This document shows positions 1 through 10,324 of a stretch of 23,341 bases of DNA, piece by piece. The notes under the pieces were generated by a model. That model ran no database searches. It was given only the letters and a program-made list of their open reading frames with translations, and was not told where the DNA came from. Made by a program: the position numbers and the translations under genes. Positions within the stretch are counted from its first letter, which is position 1; each line of letters opens with the position of its first letter. This DNA comes from Reclinomonas americana ATCC 50394 (taxonomy: Eukaryota > Jakobida > Jakobea > Jakobida). The stretch spans positions 137,880-161,220 of the forward strand of contig PS015360.1 in the NCBI GenBank assembly GCA_048213135.1, given 5' to 3'.

Positions 1-573
1 GCGAATGAGCGGTCCTGCACGTGCCATGAGAGGGGCGCAATAGCAAAGGAGGCAAAACAACCATCCCCCCTCCTCAGCACGAACCAAACTCGGCCTCGCT
101 GATCGCTCCACTGTGATCGCGGTCGAGTGCGTCAAACTCTGGCGTGGCATCGCGAATGAGCAACATGCGAGAAGAGGAAGACAGTGTGTCACGTGATGCG
201 CAACTGGCTCGCAGCACGGTCGCGTTGGGCATCTGACTGGCCGGCACCTTCAGCGACGAGCGCATAAAGTCGGTCACCAACTACACTCACAAAGAACATA
301 AAACACACCACAGTCAATGAATCAATCATCATCACTCGTCGGGAAAACACACAATGAGAGAGAGTAACTGCAGCAAACTCGTCATAGTCGAGCGCCTTGT
401 TCAAGTCGCGGTCGGCGTCTTGGAAGAAGGCATGGACGGTCTTGCGGAAGGTGTTCTCACTGTTTGAGTGTGAGTGAATGTGAGTGAGGATGCAAGACAA
501 AGGTTGATGTTGTTGTCTTTCTCAACTCGCGCAGCACGTCGGCAATCTCTTGCGGGAGTTTACGGTTTGCCAT
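1..573 (-). CDS. EF-hand calcium-binding protein, 3' part missing (runs off the left edge)
   Basis: Four exons can be joined in frame: 573-527, 459-369, 280-85 and 14-1, giving 116 residues before the window ends. Two canonical 12-residue EF-hand loops are visible: DRDLNKALDYDE (residues 32-43) and DRDHSGAISEAE (99-110). Both carry acidic or Asn ligands at positions 1, 3 and 5 and Glu at 12, so Ca2+ binding is expected. About 55 residues separate them, more than in a standard EF-hand pair, and the segment between is Ser-rich. Introns are 67, 88 and 70 nt with donors GTTGAG, GTTACT and GTTCGT. Translation could also stop at 76-74 if the last intron is not removed, but a good pyrimidine-rich acceptor ending in CAG at 15-17 favours continuation. 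The start ATG at 573 is the first in frame. The subfamily is not recognisable. Confidence 0.72.
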
Positions 574-669
574 GATGAATGGTGTGGACGAGTGAGTAGA
601 GCTACGCACAATGGCCGGCCTTGACAATTGATGTGGGACATAACATTGTGACATTCGTTCATTCGCTCG

Positions 670-1048
670 TCACCGCGTTGGAGACACGGAGGCATGACTG
701 TAGTACTCGGATCGGTTGGTAATCCACTGCGTGAGGTCGGTGAGCAGCGCCGCGCACTCCACAGCCTGTCATGCGGTGAGTGAGACAACTCTTGACGTCG
801 CACCGGCCAAACAAATAAGTTACCATGCCCAGTTCGGTGGCAAACTCGAGTTTAACGGTGCCTTGTGGTGTGCCGGCGACAGGTGGGGCGCGGCACTCGA
901 TCTGCAAGCGGGTAGATTCCGGGGCCGCCCACGACACCAGGTTGCTCATTTCGATTTCCAGTCGCTCGACGTGAATGCATGGTGTGCGCAAGGCATCCCG
1001 CGGGTCGGGTTCCAGCCGAATGGTGAGCAGATTCTGATGGAGAGACAT
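670..1048 (-). CDS. Small two-exon protein, 106 aa, unknown function
   Basis: Exon 1 is 1048-824 (75 codons) and exon 2 is 765-670 (31 codons plus TGA). A 58-nt phase-0 intron (GTAACT...CAG) joins them. The protein begins MSLHQNLLTIRLEP and has several short alternating-hydrophobic stretches, then a segment reading VKLEFATELGMAVECAALL followed by TDLTQWI. An LEF strand with an EC-containing amphipathic C-terminal helix recalls the end of PH-like domains, but this is a weak pattern and not an identification. There is no signal peptide or membrane segment. It sits about 175 bp downstream of the large gene ending near 1223 and 97 bp upstream of the EF-hand start at 573, all on the same strand, so it should have its own promoter. 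It could instead be part of a longer gene if further exons were missed. Confidence 0.5.
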
Positions 1049-1222
1049 CGCAGACGACGGTTAAATACGTAAGGGGAGCTGGCAGTCACCACTGGCAGCA
1101 CAAACCAGAGCACGCATGGAAATGGCCAGCACAATGTCTTCCTCGACGCAGAAACTCAGATTGCTGGGCACACATGCTTCACGTTACACACCGCAAGCAC
1201 AGCACAAAGCACCACCATCATC

Positions 1223-2971
1223 TCACCGCTGCGGAGGAGGAGGAGGAGGGGACAGAGGCAGTGAGTGGACAGTAGAGTGTGGCGGTGACGACAATCGGAG
1301 GATCTCACCGCAAAGAAAAAATGCGATCCGTATGCGTCGCACTGTTGGAACTCGAGAATGATCTGCACCAGTCACGCATCACAATCAACTCGAAGGCAAC
1401 ATGGAAGTCAATGATCTCAATAAGACACCTCTCGTTGCAATGAGCGCGTGAACTGCGTGACGTGTCTCTCCAGTTCCAGTTGCAGAATCGAACGGGTGCA
1501 CGAGTCACCGTAGATCGACTGTGCGAGGCAAAGTGCGCGGTGTCAGTCTTCCACAGCCGCTCACACGTCTTGCTTCAATGGCTACGTGCCTTGGAGTGAG
1601 CCTCCTCACCACCCTCCGACAGACCCTACAACACAATCAAGTTATTGGTTGAGACATCAAACAATTCTTTGTCGCATAGACGTACCTCACTCACACCGCG
1701 CGCCGCAGCAGCGTCCTGCAACCATTCACACTGAGCACAAGCTGCGCAGCACCATATACAAGCAAGTGCCGACATACCAATGCCGCCTTCACTCGTCTCC
1801 TTTCACGTGCAATCTGTGCCTCGCTGGCATCCACATCGTCGACAATGGTCACCGTGCGTGCCGATCTGTGCAGCAATAAAGAAGGTGAACACATGCAGCG
1901 CTCGCGCATGCGTGACACGACAAGGCTGCCATGCATACCGAGGCTGCCGTCACAAAGCAGCAGGGGAGTGAGAGCTAAAAAAACGGCACACTTTGCCAAT
2001 GCAACACACACCGAAGGGCCCCAGGGTCCGGCCATAATCAGCGACGCCGCTGTCGGTCTGGAGAGCTGTGCAGGCATGCGCTGATTGTCAGGCACTGTTG
2101 CCATGGAGTGCATACAGCAGTACTCACTTCCTCAGCCAGCTGCCTCATCACTGGACTCATCGGCATCTCCACCTCCATGTCGAGCAGGCGGTCAGGCAGT
2201 GCTGCCAGAATCGGGATCTGTGTGCGTGTGGAGATAGTGAGAGGCAGAACATAGATGGCGAGGCAGCCTCAACGCAACGATGCTGCGCTGCTCGCCTCGG
2301 CGCTACACAGCGGATGCGTGTAAGTATTAACTCACGAAACAAGGAGGAGAACGACACGAACAACGACTTACTGCAAGCGAACGCGGAGACAGTCTGGCGA
2401 CCTGTTGCGAGTGATACAACGTGAGCAACGCTGCTGCGTGGCAACACAGTGTACCATCTCTCTCTGTCGCCCACACACCATATCCTCGAATCGATCCTCG
2501 GCGTCGGTTCGCGAGGATCGCGGAGACGGTGGCCCGCGCGCGGCAGCAGCCAAATCGCGCGACGACCCACGGTGACTCGGCCGCTGTCGCCACACCTCCA
2601 GCTCATGTCGCAATTCATCCACAAACTGCGGACCCCAGCCACCGTCTTGTCGAATCTGCGACATGATGATGAGCGGAGGGGTCTACCCTTCTCTCGCCAT
2701 CGACGCACACACACCTTGCGCAGCAGTAGATCACGCAGTGGTTCAGCCAGGCGCTTGATCTGCTTGGTCAGCAGTCGCCAGTGAGCCTCCCAACGCACTG
2801 TGGCGGCAGTATCCGCAGACAATGGGGGCCTCCGAAGCGGGTGGAACGACGGCAACAACTCCATGAGAACGTGACGAGCAGATCGACGGACAGCTTTCCA
2901 CAGGCCCGGATCCATCATGGCACTCTCCACCTCACTGCGCGACACGGTACAACAGTGTCAGTACGCACACA

Positions 2972-3025
<54 letters not shown>

Positions 3026-5441
3026 GAGGTGACACTCTCACGAGTGCGACGCGCACCCCAGTGTGTCCAACTGAGCAGTCGGCAACAGTCGGAAGAACAG
3101 TGGCAGTGTTTGGCAGGTGACAATGAGGAGAATCATGTCGTTGTTCACGATATGTGAGTCCTGTAACAAGCACACAGGAGGTAAGACGCAGGATTATCAT
3201 GGACTCGAAGCATGTCGTGCACTCACCAGATAGAGTCCACTGACCCAGTCGCGTACAAGCTGCGAGAAGAGAATGTAGACTCCCGGGTCGTCAAGAGACA
3301 CGTAGTGTCGTGCCAGTGACTCGGGCTGACCGCCGACCATGTCCAACATGTCGCACTGCCGGCAGACCACTTCTTGCATGTGTCGCCGTGCCGATAACAG
3401 CGACATCACTGTCTCCTTATTCTGTTGGTCCGCTGCAGCGTTCTGCAGCATCCACTGATAGTACCAGTCGAGTCCATACACTGGGAGCGGAGGCGAAGAG
3501 GGCAGAGGTGGTCGTGGCGGCGGTGATGCGTCACGACGGCGCCCTCGAGGCGACATTGGCGGAGGAGATGGTGCTGCTCGAACCGCCGGTCGCCATGCGC
3601 TCTGCGAGTGGCACGAGTGAGATTCTCCATTCGTGAGTCAGTGAGTGAGCGAGCGCGAGAAGCCGACCATGGTGACGGGCACCAGCGCCGCCTCGGTGTG
3701 TCGAAGTAAGCGACTCAGCAGCACCTCTTGTGCGCCGAACCACTCGCGCTCCCACACATACTCGGTGAAGACGTCGGACGATGTCAGCGGTACGGGATCA
3801 GGTCGCTCGGAGAACTCGGCCACCATCAGATCGCCGTTGGGGATGGCCTCCAGCTCATTGTGGCACACGGCAGCCAGATACACACAGTTGGCGCTTGCCG
3901 CCTGCACAAATTTTCTGTGATCCAACATGCTCTCTGTGGGCAGTGGACTTGGTGAGGGGGTTTCGGCGACACGCAAAGAGAGAACATTGACACACAACCA
4001 TACCAGGACTGATTGTCTCCTGTTGCGCCAACAGACGCTGCGGTCGGGGAAAAGGTGAGTGAGTGGAGGGTGGTGCCTTCAACGCAGTGTTGCTCGTGAC
4101 TTGCCTCTTGCACTTTGCGGAGCTTCAGCCAGCGGAAGGAGAGCCACACAGTCCACGCAAGAGCATCGACAGCTGCGGCATTGTTTGTTCTGACGGTGCT
4201 GCCTGCCACGGCTGTCGCTGTAGCAGCTGCTGCAGCATTCGCCGAAGTTCGGGAGGATTCTGGCGGAGGAGGGGCAGCAGCAGCCGAAGTGTCACCGGCC
4301 ATCGATCGCTGTGCAGACGGAAAAGTGAGGAGACGCAGACGCGCGCGCGCGCATACACACACAAAAAGAGGTGCCCTCGCACCAGCTGCTGCAAGCGTGC
4401 GGTGAGCGAGGTATTCGCCTGTGCCGCCTGCTGCATGTCCTCCTGCAACTTTCCCGGCAGTGACAGGCGAGCCACGTTTCGCCGGTGCTCCAACACCAAA
4501 TCATTGACCATGGTGAGCAGGCGGTTGCGGTTCACCGGCAATACCTCTCGCCACCACGACGAGCGCTCCAGCAGCGGTTGCACCAAGTTCAGCACATCCT
4601 CCAAGATCTCGCACACCTCCTGCAACATCGGAAACATGAACGACTGCCGCAACATACGCTCGTACCGCGGCGCTGGGATGATGCTGCACACATAAATGAA
4701 GGTGAGCAGACGCCCAGTGCGCGTGACAAGTGGGGCCACTGGTCGTGCACCGTTGTTTCATGAACAGTCGCCGTCGACTGTCGAGAACCGGGACCTGCAT
4801 CTCGACCAGTCGCTCAGCGGCCGACTCCTCTCGCTCCGCCTCCGTTGCCGCCCGCCGGTCACTGTCGTCGCTCTCTGCCGGACCCGAGTCGCTCCCTTCC
4901 GCAGCAGTAGAGGAGGACGAAGACGAAGATGAGGAGGAGGATGGAGAGACAATCCCCAGCTCTCTCCCGATGCGCTCCTGCTTGTGCGCCAGCTTGCGCA
5001 TCAGCTCCAACACGGCGCGCACCACTGGCCATTTGGGTGGCCGCTTCGCGCGCGGAGCCTCCTGCTCATCCAGCGCAGTGATCCGCCTCCGCGATCGCAA
5101 CGCGTGCATGTACACATCCGAGTAGTTCACACTCAAGTAGATGCCATACAACGACCACTGCTCCGGCCGCATGCCAAAGTACCCCTACATTCTCGACGCA
5201 TGAGTTCAACAGACACACACATACTTGGGGGAAGAGAGAGACCTGTACAATGCTCTGTGCCAACTCCGCCACCGTTGTCCGTGCGTCGATGCTGTTCCGC
5301 GCAACTCAGCACTCACCGAGGCAATCACAGAGAGAGAGAGAGAGAAGAGAGAAGACGCAACGTGATCGCATGATCGCTGCCATCCGGAAGCCTCACATAG
5401 ACCTCTTGCCCGGATTTCGTGTGCGCTGCGAGGTGGTTCAT
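1223..5441 (-). CDS. Large multi-exon protein with N-terminal ubiquitin-like/FERM-F1-like domain, otherwise unrecognised
   Basis: Exons I can join in frame from the 5' end are 5441-5362, 5291-5243, 5184-4751, 4683-4383, 4308-4105, 4037-4004, 3933-3668, 3601-3227, 3160-3042 and 2934-2715. Further exons are clear near 2655, 2433-2372, 2217-2128, 1865-1778, 1518-1429 and 1362-1309, but their linkage is less certain. The start at 5441 is chosen because VYVRLPDGSDHAITIDART begins 14 residues later. That segment plus TTVAELAQSIVQGYFGM and SLYGIYL has the pattern of a ubiquitin-like beta-grasp fold as in RA or FERM-F1 domains. A Ser-run and acidic insert follow, then RRRLFMKQR and several hundred mostly helical residues without a motif I know, interrupted by Ala/Pro-rich linkers. 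The total is about 900 residues. One intron (donor at 4104) appears to start GCAAGT, a classical GC-AG donor. A CYFIP-like relation was considered and not supported. It may be two genes. Confidence 0.6.
2966..3022. repeat. (AC)n microsatellite in an intron of the FERM-like gene
   Basis: A nearly pure AC run of about 57 bp sits in the intron between the exons 3160-3042 and 2934-2715. On the transcribed (minus) strand it reads GT/TG. Confidence 0.9.
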
Positions 5442-5919
5442 CGGCGGCAGATATCCGTGTGTCCTGCGCGCAAAAAAGTGTGACCTAAAGGAGGCAGACG
5501 CAGGCAAGTCTTGCTTCTAATTCTCTCTCACATGCGCTGTGCGTTTCTTCACTGCGCACGAGATCGAGAGAGCAATTATAAAAGGGGAATTCAAAGGTGA
5601 CTTTTTTGAATTCGAAGAAGACGTTTTGTGCCGTACGCGTGGTCATTGAGTTTATATTGTTGGTAATTGAAATGTGGTGAATGTGCTCTGCTTTGCTTGC
5701 AATGCACAACAATCCCAATTCAAATGACGTCGTGCGTCCTGTCGCGGAAATTGCAACTCAGGAATGCGCACCGCTTGTGCATCCATCCCTTTCAAAAAGC
5801 GCATAATAGAGCACATTACACACACAGAGAAGCAAAGCGTGCGCCTTGCTTTTCGATCCTCGCAACTTCGAGCTGGACAATGGACTGCTCGGTGACGTGG
5901 CAAACACCGAACCGTTTTC
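5442..5919. promoter_or_regulatory. Divergent intergenic region with two TATA-like elements and an inverted repeat
   Basis: No open frame here joins convincingly to either neighbour. A plus-oriented TATAAAAGG lies at 5577-5585 and a minus-oriented TATAAA at 5657-5652. Between them is a perfect 9-bp inverted repeat, GAATTCAAA (5587-5595) and TTTGAATTC (5605-5613), with a 9-bp spacer. The region is AT-rich compared with the rest of the window. It should contain the promoters of the minus-strand gene starting at 5441 and the plus-strand EF-hand gene starting at 5920. Promoter function is inferred from position and motifs only. Confidence 0.4.
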
Positions 5920-6067
5920 ATGTCTCGTCCAGCGCGCAACATCAACTGGCAACGCATTCGCGAGGCTTTGCCTTGTGGGAACAGTGAGGCAGAGAAACGC
6001 GAACGCGCGCGTCTTTTCCAGTTGTTTGATCCCAATGGGAATGGATTGTTGTCACTGGCCGAAGTTG
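5920..6067 (+). CDS. EF-hand protein, first exon only; remainder lost in assembly gap
   Basis: The ATG at 5920 opens a frame of 49 codons ending in a phase-1 GTGAGT donor at 6068. The peptide contains one canonical EF-hand loop, DPNGNGLLSLAE (residues 37-48), preceded by the helix RARLFQLF. An FDPNGNG loop followed by LSLAEV is typical of the EF-hand family that includes flagellar calcium-binding and calcyphosin-like proteins of protists, so such a role is a reasonable family-level guess. Family members usually have three or four EF-hands in about 200 residues, so most of the gene is missing. The bases after the donor are GA-rich low-complexity DNA leading into the gap at 6285. No second exon is visible after the gap, where the opposite strand carries the VAP-like gene. 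Confidence 0.65.
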
Positions 6068-6201
6068 GTGAGTGGGAGAGAGAGGAAGAGGGAGAGAGGG
6101 AGAGGGAGGAAGAGGGAGGGAGAGGGAGGGAGAGGAGGGAGAGAAAGAGGGAGAAGGGGAAGGAAAGCGAGAGAAAGTTCGTGACTGGTGAGGTGTTTTG
6201 T

Positions 6202-6204
<3 letters not shown>

Positions 6205-6269
<65 letters not shown>

Positions 6270-6284
6270 ACACACACACACACG
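6205..6284. repeat. Compound microsatellite (GA)n(CA)n at the edge of gap 1
   Basis: About 60 bp of nearly pure GA passes into about 17 bp of CA and then into N. The far side of the gap (6552 onward) begins with a TG run, so the gap probably lies inside a longer repeat. It falls within an intron or spacer and codes for nothing convincing. Confidence 0.9.
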
Positions 6285-6551
6285 NNNNNNNNNNNNNNNN
6301 NNNNNNNNNNNNNNNNNNNNNNNNNNNNNNNNNNNNNNNNNNNNNNNNNNNNNNNNNNNNNNNNNNNNNNNNNNNNNNNNNNNNNNNNNNNNNNNNNNNN
6401 NNNNNNNNNNNNNNNNNNNNNNNNNNNNNNNNNNNNNNNNNNNNNNNNNNNNNNNNNNNNNNNNNNNNNNNNNNNNNNNNNNNNNNNNNNNNNNNNNNNN
6501 NNNNNNNNNNNNNNNNNNNNNNNNNNNNNNNNNNNNNNNNNNNNNNNNNNN
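6285..6551. other. Assembly gap 1 (267 N)
   Basis: Both flanks are microsatellite, which explains the failure to assemble. The missing 3' exons of the plus-strand EF-hand gene and of the minus-strand VAP-like gene would both have to lie here or in the short flanks, so the true missing length may exceed the number of N. Confidence 0.95.
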
Positions 6552-6637
6552 TGTGTGTGTGTGTACACGTGCAAGTGTGCAAAGCGATGAGACGAGTGAA
6601 GAGGAGGAGGCAGAAGGGGGGTGAAGACGTGCGCAAC

Positions 6638-8779
6638 TTCTGTCGACGCGCTCCTCCACCTTTTTCAGCTGTCGCCGCAGCTCGGCCATAGCAGCCTCTG
6701 GCGCCACTGCCACCTGATCGAGGCGAGCCGACGTGGCGCGCACCTGCTCCACATTTTGCTGCAACTCGCGCTGCAGATCACGCACAGTGTCGCCCAGACG
6801 CACGGGCTCTCGTGCATTCGAGGTCGCCTGTTGCGACATTTGCTGCTGCACCTTCTTCATCTGCTCCAGCTCACGCACTGTGTCGTGCAACTGCATACAC
6901 ACACACACGAAATAGCAGGCCATGAGTAACACTGCTGAGGAAGAGCCTGCCAGAGTAGGGGGCGCCACGCAACTCGCTTCCACAAGTCGTCCACATCGCC
7001 CTCCACCTTCAGTAGCCGCACTGGCGTGTCGCCGACCTCGTCCGCATTCACACTCGACGGGAAACTGGCCAGCGACGATGGTGCCGCCGAGGTGGCCATT
7101 CGCTGACTCACGCTACCGTCGCCGAGAGCCTCACCGAGCAGCACCGCCGAAGCCGCACTGCTCGCCACCGTGTTGGCGCCCATTTTCTCCGGCACCTTGC
7201 GCACTCCCGTGGAACCGGCGCTACCCGGCGCTGGCGGCAGCAGCAACGACGACGTTGACAGTGGTGGTGAGGAGGGCAGCGTCGTCACGGCACCCACCGA
7301 CTTGTCCTCGTGCAGCGTTAGCGCACTATTGTAATTTGTGTTGCCGCTGCTGGCGCCAAGTCGCGACGACTCGCCACCTGAGCCCGACGCTGCGCCCCCG
7401 CTATTCTCCACCGTCGGCGAGTTGGATTCGAGATTGCGCGACTTCTGCACGCCGGCCAGCAAGAGAATGAGTGGTCGCGAATCTCATTAAAAAAACAAGG
7501 AGGGAAAAAAGAAAAGCGACCTTGATCAGGGCAACCGACTCGTTGGAGCGAACCGTGGCCCACTGTGGCAAATCCTCGACGCTGTCGACAAAGTTGCAGA
7601 GGAGCTCGACTTGGAACTTCTTCGCCGGGTCGGGTCCACCACCCTCGCGCCACTAACATGACGGAACAATAAAATATCAGCGGCGGGAACGGCACACTAC
7701 GCAGAGAAAGACCGCCGCAACAATGCTATCGGCATTCGCCGTGGTGATATCCACATCCTCCTCGACCAGTGTGGCCAGGAACAAGTACTTGTCTTGCTTC
7801 TTCTTCTTGCGTGTCGCCGGATCGACGCTCTCCTCCTCCTCCTTGAAGCGCAACGTGACTGCGTGCCAAACCAAATGAGCACACACACACACACACAAGC
7901 ACAAGGATAGGCAGCTACAGAGGGAGAAAGAGCGTCGTGCACTAAACTCTTGACACTGACGGTCTCGCCAGGGGCCAGGAAGCCGGTCTTCTGACTGACG
8001 ACATATCTCTTTGGATTGGTGGTCATCAGCTGCACAGACACGCGCGCGCGCGCAATGTGAGTCTGTGTGTAACAGAGAGATGAATGAAAGGATAAGGAGA
8101 GACCTTGAAGCACACGTTGCGAGTGGGATGAATGTTGGCCACTCGCACATCGTTGCCAATGGTCCGCGCATCGAGTGGCCAGTGGAAAGTACACTACAAA
8201 ATGGAGAGATTCTTGTCATTATCATTCACAACAAGCGTGGGGTGAGCTGTGAGTCGAGTGAGACGCAACGTGCAGGCATATCCACAGAGATCAACGGCTG
8301 CGCAGGTGTGTGTGTGTGTGTGTGTGAGAGAGAGTGTGTGTGCGTAAGAGTGTGAGGAAAAACACACAAACCAAAACATCTCTCTGCTTTGTCTCTCTGT
8401 GCGTGGTGCTACTTTCTTGTGTCGCTCTTTCTCTCACTCGCACGACAAGCAAGACACAGAGAGAGAGAGACACGCACACACACACACAAGAGCGCGCGCG
8501 CGAGATGTCACGTGTGATCTGCCAACACGCACGCAGGCACCCTTCGCGCTCTCTCTCGCCACACCACGCACGTGCACAACGAGCAAAAGCACGCACACAC
8601 ACACGCGCGTGCACACACACAAAGGCGCAAATCAAATGCCACGTGTGGTCCGAGTGAGCTTCGGCCATCTCTCACTCGCTCTCATTTTTTCCCCTTCGCC
8701 GCCTTGTTCACTATGCGTCACTTACCTCGCCAAGGTACTTGCCGCCCGACGAGGCACTGAGCGCGGATGCGGCGGCCAT
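6638..8779 (-). CDS. VAP-family protein: MSP domain, Ser/Ala-rich linker, coiled coil; 3' end missing
   Basis: Seven exons join in frame: 8779-8726, 8193-8104, 8029-7948, 7858-7713, 7652-7521, 7444-6974 and 6890-6638, about 409 residues. Residues 17-155 form a major sperm protein domain, seen as HPTRNVCFK, then TTNPKRYVV, GFLAPGETVSVKITL, DKYLFLATL and AAWRE. VAPs are tail-anchored ER proteins that bind FFAT motifs of lipid-transfer and tethering partners. The Lys of the HKFM segment that contacts FFAT in VAPA is kept (DKYL), while Met is replaced by Leu. An acidic/basic insert of some 8 residues lies just before it. A 135-residue Ser/Ala/Gly-rich linker precedes a strong coiled coil (about 313-405: LWKRLHDTVRELEQM and following heptads). 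The last visible donor (6637, GTTGCG) leads into gap 1, so the expected C-terminal membrane anchor is not seen. Intron 1 is unusually long (532 nt) and full of CA/GA repeats. Confidence 0.85.
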
Positions 8780-9135
8780 GGCTTGCAAACAATGACAACA
8801 CGCCGGGTGGACAATGGAGTATGGGCGAGCATCTACAGCGGTTTCCTTTGGCGGGAAAGTGTGCATTGTCAGTGAGTGGGATTGTAGCATAGCAACCATT
8901 CACCAACAAACAAGCAACAGCTGCCTTGATGATCAAGTCCGACCACATGCAAAACATCAACACAAATGTCAGACTTGCAGCGCAGCGGCAGTGCGTCATG
9001 TGCGCAGTGGCCTCGAGCTTTTGTGCATTGAGCACACACGCATACGCGCACGTCACTCTCATCAACAAAGAGGTGCGCATATGCGTGTTGTCTCTGTGAG
9101 TCTGCGCATACCGCATGCGAGAGCGCACTCATCGC

Positions 9136-9137
<2 letters not shown>

Positions 9138-9180
<43 letters not shown>

Positions 9181-9198
9181 TCGTTCGTTCGTTCGTCG
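9138..9198. repeat. (CT)n followed by (TTCG)n at the left edge of gap 2
   Basis: A CT run of about 38 bp is followed by five or so copies of TTCG and then N. The right side of the gap (9643 onward) again starts with CT repeats. Confidence 0.9.
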
Positions 9199-9642
9199 NN
9201 NNNNNNNNNNNNNNNNNNNNNNNNNNNNNNNNNNNNNNNNNNNNNNNNNNNNNNNNNNNNNNNNNNNNNNNNNNNNNNNNNNNNNNNNNNNNNNNNNNNN
9301 NNNNNNNNNNNNNNNNNNNNNNNNNNNNNNNNNNNNNNNNNNNNNNNNNNNNNNNNNNNNNNNNNNNNNNNNNNNNNNNNNNNNNNNNNNNNNNNNNNNN
9401 NNNNNNNNNNNNNNNNNNNNNNNNNNNNNNNNNNNNNNNNNNNNNNNNNNNNNNNNNNNNNNNNNNNNNNNNNNNNNNNNNNNNNNNNNNNNNNNNNNNN
9501 NNNNNNNNNNNNNNNNNNNNNNNNNNNNNNNNNNNNNNNNNNNNNNNNNNNNNNNNNNNNNNNNNNNNNNNNNNNNNNNNNNNNNNNNNNNNNNNNNNNN
9601 NNNNNNNNNNNNNNNNNNNNNNNNNNNNNNNNNNNNNNNNNN
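9199..9642. other. Assembly gap 2 (444 N)
   Basis: The gap is flanked by CT microsatellite on both sides and lies in the spacer between two divergent genes. It breaks no reading frame that I can identify. Confidence 0.95.
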
Positions 9643-10214
9643 CTCACTCTCTCTCTCTCTCCCTCCTCTCTCTCTCTCACTGTGTTTGTGTGCGTCTGCG
9701 CGTGCTCTGCGAATCCAGACGTTGCTGATGGACACCGGCAGTGAGGCGAATGCGCGCACAGCAGTGCCACGCACACGCAGAATCGAGATCACGTCTCTCG
9801 ATCTAAATCTCTTTCCTCCGCTCTCATTTGCTCCATTGCGATCGATGTTGGCTCGCGACCGTGACCACCGGCTTCCCTCTCTCCCCTGGCGGTTTCAGCA
9901 TCCTGCACGGATTCGACACGACTGGAACTGCTGCCGCAACTGCCGGTGCGAGTGACCACACCCGGTATCCAATAATCAATCGCAATCGATGGGCCTCAAT
10001 AACAAATTGACTTTTGCGACTTTGCGTGGGGGTGAGCGCAACTCTTTTCCATTTGTGTCTCCACTGCTCCCGTCTCTCCCCTTTCTTCCCCTCCCTGCCC
10101 TTCTGCTGTAGCACTCAAGCCCCTCTCCGCCTTCGTCGTGAATGACAAAGTGCGCGCGCGCGGTTTCCTCCACCGTGCTCTTTCGCCTCTCATATTGCAC
10201 AATGCGAGTGCGCG

Positions 10215-10250
<36 letters not shown>

Positions 10251-10324
10251 ACACAGTGTCTTGCACTCTCGCAAGCACACGCCTCATCGTGCCATGTGTT
10301 CATTCCGCGTTGTGCAGGTTCGAC

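Larger units (their letters stand above)
8780..10324. other. Spacer between divergent VAP-like and secreted-protein genes, with gap 2
   Basis: About 1.5 kb separates the two start codons. It contains gap 2 (9199-9642), pyrimidine-rich tracts on both sides of it and a (CT)n(CA)n run near 10218-10249. I see no exon with coding character and matching splice signals. A GTGCAG just before the start at 10325 (10313-10318) could be the acceptor of an intron in the 5' untranslated region. The promoters of both neighbours should be here, but I cannot name an element. Confidence 0.6.

Noticed and set aside
2917-3200. Open frames through the AC repeat coding for Thr-His or Cys-Val runs
   Set aside because: They are microsatellite translations lying in an intron of the minus-strand gene.
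1223-5441. CYFIP/SRA1 (WAVE complex) identity for the large minus-strand gene
   Set aside because: A few segments looked similar (a GIYL...SDVY stretch and an MEVEMPMSP stretch), but the gene starts with a ubiquitin-like fold absent from CYFIP, the spacing does not fit, and the C-terminal half is too short.
8321-8620. GT/CA/GA-rich stretch suggestive of a regulatory or Z-DNA element
   Set aside because: It lies in intron 1 of the VAP-like gene and resembles the other microsatellites of the window; there is no further support for a function.
9828-10010. Plus-strand frame with SPGGFSILHGFDTTG before the secreted-protein gene
   Set aside because: No splice link to the signal-peptide exon, no homology that I recognise, and no good donor; treated as non-coding.
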